This document shows, in pieces, positions 13,734-15,703 of a stretch of DNA of 15,703 nucleotides. This stretch comes from Chloroflexota bacterium (GTDB taxonomy: Bacteria > Chloroflexota > Dehalococcoidia > Lucifugimonadales > VGZR01), in NCBI GenBank assembly GCA_027625225.1, contig JAQBWG010000017.1, forward strand, positions 1-15,703, read 5' to 3'. Position 1 is the stretch's first letter. Every line of letters begins with the position of its first letter. The notes beneath the pieces are model-generated. The model searched no databases and was not told the DNA's origin. It saw nothing but the letters and a program-made list of their open reading frames with translations. A program made the translations under genes and the position numbers.

Positions 13734-14717
13734 ATGCGGGTTGACGAGCTAGGCGAGTTCGCCCTCATAGACCGGCTGTCGAAGGTACTGGAGCGGCCGG
13801 GTTCTTCCGGTAAGGAACGCGCACGGAAGCTGCTGCTGTCCATCGGCGACGACACGGCGGCGTGGAAGGCGGACGGCACCGAGGTGTTCACCACGGACAC
13901 GATGGTGGAGGGCGTGCACTTCCGGCGGGAGACTACCGGGTGGCGCAATCTGGGGTGGAAGTCGCTGGCGGTGAACGTGAGCGACGTGGCGGCGATGGGG
14001 TGCAGGCCGCAGTACGCCATCGTCACGCTGGGGCTGCCGGGTGACACAGCCGTCGAGAATATGGAAGAGATGTACGAAGGGATGGCGGAGGGCGCGAGCC
14101 ACTACGGGTTCGAGGTAGTGGGCGGTGACGTGGTGAAGTCGCCCGTGCTATTCATCACCGTGGCACTTATCGGACACACCATGTCGCAAAAGGTGCTCAC
14201 GCGGTCTGCGGCCAGGCCGGGCGACCTTATCGGAGTAACCGGCCATCTGGGGTGTTCGGGAGCGGGTCTGCGGGCGCTGTCCGAAAAGCTCCCTCTCGAT
14301 AATGATACGAGGCGGCATTTCATCGAGGCACACAACCGTCCTCAGCCGAGTCCGGACGACGGCGTGAGGCTACTGGAAGCGGGCGTACGGTGCGCGATGG
14401 ACGTGAGCGACGGGCTGGTGAACGACCTCGGCAAGATTTGCGAGATGAGTGACGTTGCAGCAGCGCTCCGACTGGACTCGCTGCCAGCGGACGAGTATCT
14501 GAAGCGCGGGTTCCCCAAGGACTGGACGGGCCTTGCCCTGGGCGGCGGCGAGGATTATGTGCTGCTGTTCACGGCAGCACCGGATGTGATGCAAAAGCTG
14601 GACGGCGTGACGGTGGTAGGCGAAATCAAAACGGGCGCGCCGGACATCAGCGTGTTGGACGCGCAGGGCAAGCCTGTGGAGCTAAAAAACCGCGGGTGGG
14701 ACCACTTCGGGGATTAG
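13734..14717 (+). CDS. thiL: Thiamine-monophosphate kinase
   Basis: 327 residues from ATG 13734 (AAGG just before it) to TAG 14715-14717, the usual family length. ThiL phosphorylates thiamine monophosphate with ATP to give thiamine diphosphate, the active cofactor, in the cytoplasm. Hallmarks of the AIR-synthase/ThiL fold are present: GEFALIDRL (7-15), the acidic metal site SIGDDTA, FTTDTMVEGVHF, KSLAVNVSDVAAMG, VVGGDVVKS, GVTGHLGCSGAGL, CAMDVSDGLVNDL and LALGGGEDYVLLF. All the Asp-rich Mg-ATP loops appear intact. It is the second of three closely spaced plus-strand genes (CoA-binding remnant, thiL, 98-aa protein), with gaps of 4 and 17 bases. No other thiamine genes and no TPP riboswitch are seen in the window. 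Codon use is strongly G/C-ending. Confidence 0.97.
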   Translation: MRVDELGEFALIDRLSKVLERPGSSGKERARKLLLSIGDDTAAWKADGTEVFTTDTMVEGVHFRRETTGWRNLGWKSLAVNVSDVAAMGCRPQYAIVTLGLPGDTAVENMEEMYEGMAEGASHYGFEVVGGDVVKSPVLFITVALIGHTMSQKVLTRSAARPGDLIGVTGHLGCSGAGLRALSEKLPLDNDTRRHFIEAHNRPQPSPDDGVRLLEAGVRCAMDVSDGLVNDLGKICEMSDVAAALRLDSLPADEYLKRGFPKDWTGLALGGGEDYVLLFTAAPDVMQKLDGVTVVGEIKTGAPDISVLDAQGKPVELKNRGWDHFGD

Positions 14718-14734
14718 TTGCACTCGGGAGAGAG

Positions 14735-15031
14735 ATGGATAAGGTAACTGTCAATATCGAGAACGACGGGGAGTCGCGGGCTACGGAGATCATTGCCGAC
14801 CTGCGGGCGGTGGCGGAGACGCTGTTCTTCCCCATGAAGCTGGTGGGGTTCTGGGACTACCACAAGGACATGCACCTGTGCCCTCAAGAGGAGCGGCGGC
14901 TGGTCTGTCCTCACGAGCTAGCTAACGACGACCCGAAGTTCGTGGAGTACGCGATGACGCTGCAGCGCGAGCGGGGGGCGAACATTGAGGTGTCGTTTCC
15001 GCACGCCAAGGTCAGCATCTATCTGAGCTAA
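14735..15031 (+). CDS. Hypothetical protein, 98 aa
   Basis: ATG 14735 is chosen because GGGAGAGAG precedes it and the preceding gene ends 17 bases before; the frame extends upstream into thiL but without a better start. The stop is TAA 15029-15031. The protein is small and soluble, with an alternating beta/alpha feel: VTVNIEND, a helix ATEIIADLRAVAETLFF, then VGFWDYHKDMHLCPQEERRLVCP with two cysteines, and a closing beta-rich part IEVSFPHAKVSIYLS. The two His and two Cys near the middle (HKDMHLC...CPH) could bind a metal, but the spacing matches no standard zinc motif known to me. It is tightly linked to thiL, so probably co-transcribed. Family not recognised. Confidence 0.8.
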   Translation: MDKVTVNIENDGESRATEIIADLRAVAETLFFPMKLVGFWDYHKDMHLCPQEERRLVCPHELANDDPKFVEYAMTLQRERGANIEVSFPHAKVSIYLS

Positions 15032-15046
15032 CCGGACGGAAAAATC

Positions 15047-15072
15047 ATCGTTTTGACCTCGCTCAGAACGAT
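15047..15072. terminator. 10-bp hairpin after the thiL operon
   Basis: ATCGTTTTGA (15047-15056) pairs with TCAGAACGAT (15063-15072) over 10 bp, with one G-U pair and a 6-base loop. It begins 16 bases after the 98-aa gene stop. No T-run follows on the plus strand, so it may be a Rho-dependent or mRNA-stabilising structure, or part of an interspersed repeat with the motif just downstream. Confidence 0.4.
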
Positions 15073-15086
15073 ATCTACCCCACCCA

Positions 15087-15114
15087 AGATCCTTCGCTTC
15101 GCTCCAGGATGACA
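15087..15114. repeat. REP-like interspersed repeat motif
   Basis: The segment centred on GATCCTTCGCTTCGCTCCAG and ending GGATGACA has a short inverted repeat (ATCCT 15089-15093 / AGGAT 15106-15110). Its complement, containing GGAGCGAAGCGAAGGATC, resembles an intergenic repeat I recall as common in many bacterial genomes (variants of CTGAGCGAAGCGAAGGATC). It sits in the gap between the 98-aa gene and the RidA-like gene. Only one copy lies in this window, so repeat status is inferred from familiarity. Confidence 0.5.
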
Positions 15115-15195
15115 ATTGCGCTTCTAGGAAATCAGGGCGACGTTTGGTACCATCCGCGCAAGCGGCAGACATCATATATTCACGAGGTGGACTCT

Positions 15196-15703
15196 ATGGG
15201 CAAACACTATCAGGAAGCGGACATTCCCGATGAGATGCGACGGAACTTCGATGTGTACGACCGCATCAAGGAACTGGGCATATATCTGGGTTCGTTCGAC
15301 GAGGACGTGACGTCGCTGGCCGACGCGGCCATCGCGGGCGCAGTGATTCACGAAAGCGGGCTGGTATATATGTCGGGCACCATCGGGGGACAGTATCCGA
15401 TGAACGATGACCCGGAACGCATAGAGCACGGGCGGCAGGGCGCGCAGTACGCGGCGGACGTACTCATCCGGCGGCTGCACTGGGTTCTGAGCTGCGGCGG
15501 CGAGGGCGACCTGAACGACCTGCTGTACACGGTGAAGGCGCTGGCGATGGTGGTGTCGCCAGGCGGCGGTGCGTTCGCGTCGGCTCCGCTGGTGGCGCAC
15601 GGGTTCTCGAACCGGTGGCAGTCGGTGTTCGGCGGCGGGAAGAGTTCGTACGCGCAGAACGGGGTCGACCCGGGCGGGTTCTCGGGCGTGCACGCACGGA
15701 GCG
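15196..15703 (+). CDS. RidA/YjgF-family protein, 3' end outside the window
   Basis: ATG 15196 follows GAGGTGG; the frame is open to the window end (169 residues visible). The sequence LGIYLGSFDED..., GLVYMSGTIGGQYP, GRQGAQYAADVLIRRLHWVLSCGGEGDLNDLLYTVKALAMVVSP and the end FSGVHARS follow the order of the RidA/YjgF/UK114 fold: a strand with SG, the Q..A..N-like helix, the G.L.D....V segment and the C-terminal HARS with the Arg used by deaminase-type members. RidA proteins hydrolyse reactive enamine/imine intermediates or act as related hydrolases. An N-terminal extension of about 25 residues and a long loop before the C-terminal motif suggest a divergent subfamily. It is separated by 164 bases from the thiL group and shares its G/C-rich codon use. 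Confidence 0.75.
   Translation, partial: MGKHYQEADIPDEMRRNFDVYDRIKELGIYLGSFDEDVTSLADAAIAGAVIHESGLVYMSGTIGGQYPMNDDPERIEHGRQGAQYAADVLIRRLHWVLSCGGEGDLNDLLYTVKALAMVVSPGGGAFASAPLVAHGFSNRWQSVFGGGKSSYAQNGVDPGGFSGVHARS

Noticed and set aside
13445..14102. Minus-strand frames of 117-200 codons opposite the CoA-binding remnant and thiL
   Set aside because: G/C-rich third positions suppress stops on the other strand. The plus-strand products are unmistakable, and the antisense residues are Arg/Pro/His/Ser-rich.
15172..15697. Minus-strand Arg/Pro/Ala-rich frames opposite the RidA-like gene
   Set aside because: Same effect of high G+C; the plus-strand frame has a ribosome site and family motifs.

Overview
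The window looks like part of a bacterial chromosome, most plausibly Chloroflexota (Dehalococcoidia/SAR202-like). That placement is an inference from the overall flavour: many lipoproteins with Thr/Pro-rich linkers, a family-5 solute-binding lipoprotein, an archaeal-type secretion ATPase next to an RpoD-type sigma factor, and an Rbp-like RRM protein. No rRNA, tRNA or CRISPR array is visible, so no marker settles the lineage.

Region 1 (1-5051) is the most distinctive part. It holds five paralogous pentapeptide-repeat proteins, the first cut by the window edge. The four complete ones are lipoproteins. All four have a Cys pair just before the repeats, and all five end in a Cys-containing motif of the form FC(N/R)T...DG...N..C. 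Four lie head to tail with minimal spacing or overlap and look like one operon. A convergent 760-773-residue FG-GAP/VCBS beta-propeller protein with a C-terminal ASPIC/UnbV domain separates them from the fifth. These are predicted envelope-facing proteins of unknown function. The second copy has a strong Shine-Dalgarno and ATG that are out of frame with the lipoprotein by one base.

Region 2 (5052-6990) holds one peptide/nickel-type ABC substrate-binding lipoprotein with its own near-consensus promoter, a perfect inverted repeat at the expected +1, a strong ribosome site, and a 40-bp perfectly palindromic terminator. No permease or ATPase genes accompany it.

Region 3 (7148-13448) is on the minus strand. 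In transcription order it carries an unrecognised 233-residue protein, a decayed serine-recombinase gene, two small unrecognised proteins (106 and 161 aa), an RRM RNA-binding protein, an archaeal FlaI/GspE-like secretion ATPase whose 5' end looks frameshifted, and the principal sigma factor RpoD. The stretch around 11500-12750 is poor in genes and rich in inverted repeats, and looks like accessory DNA.

Region 4 (13460-15703) is on the plus strand, richer in G+C and strongly biased to G/C at third codon positions. It holds a CoA-binding protein lacking its first ~50 residues, thiL (thiamine-monophosphate kinase), an unknown 98-aa protein, and the start of a RidA/YjgF-family protein. The abrupt break at about 13450-13460 coincides with the truncated CoA-binding gene and the composition change. 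It marks either an island boundary or rearrangement, or a chimeric assembly join.
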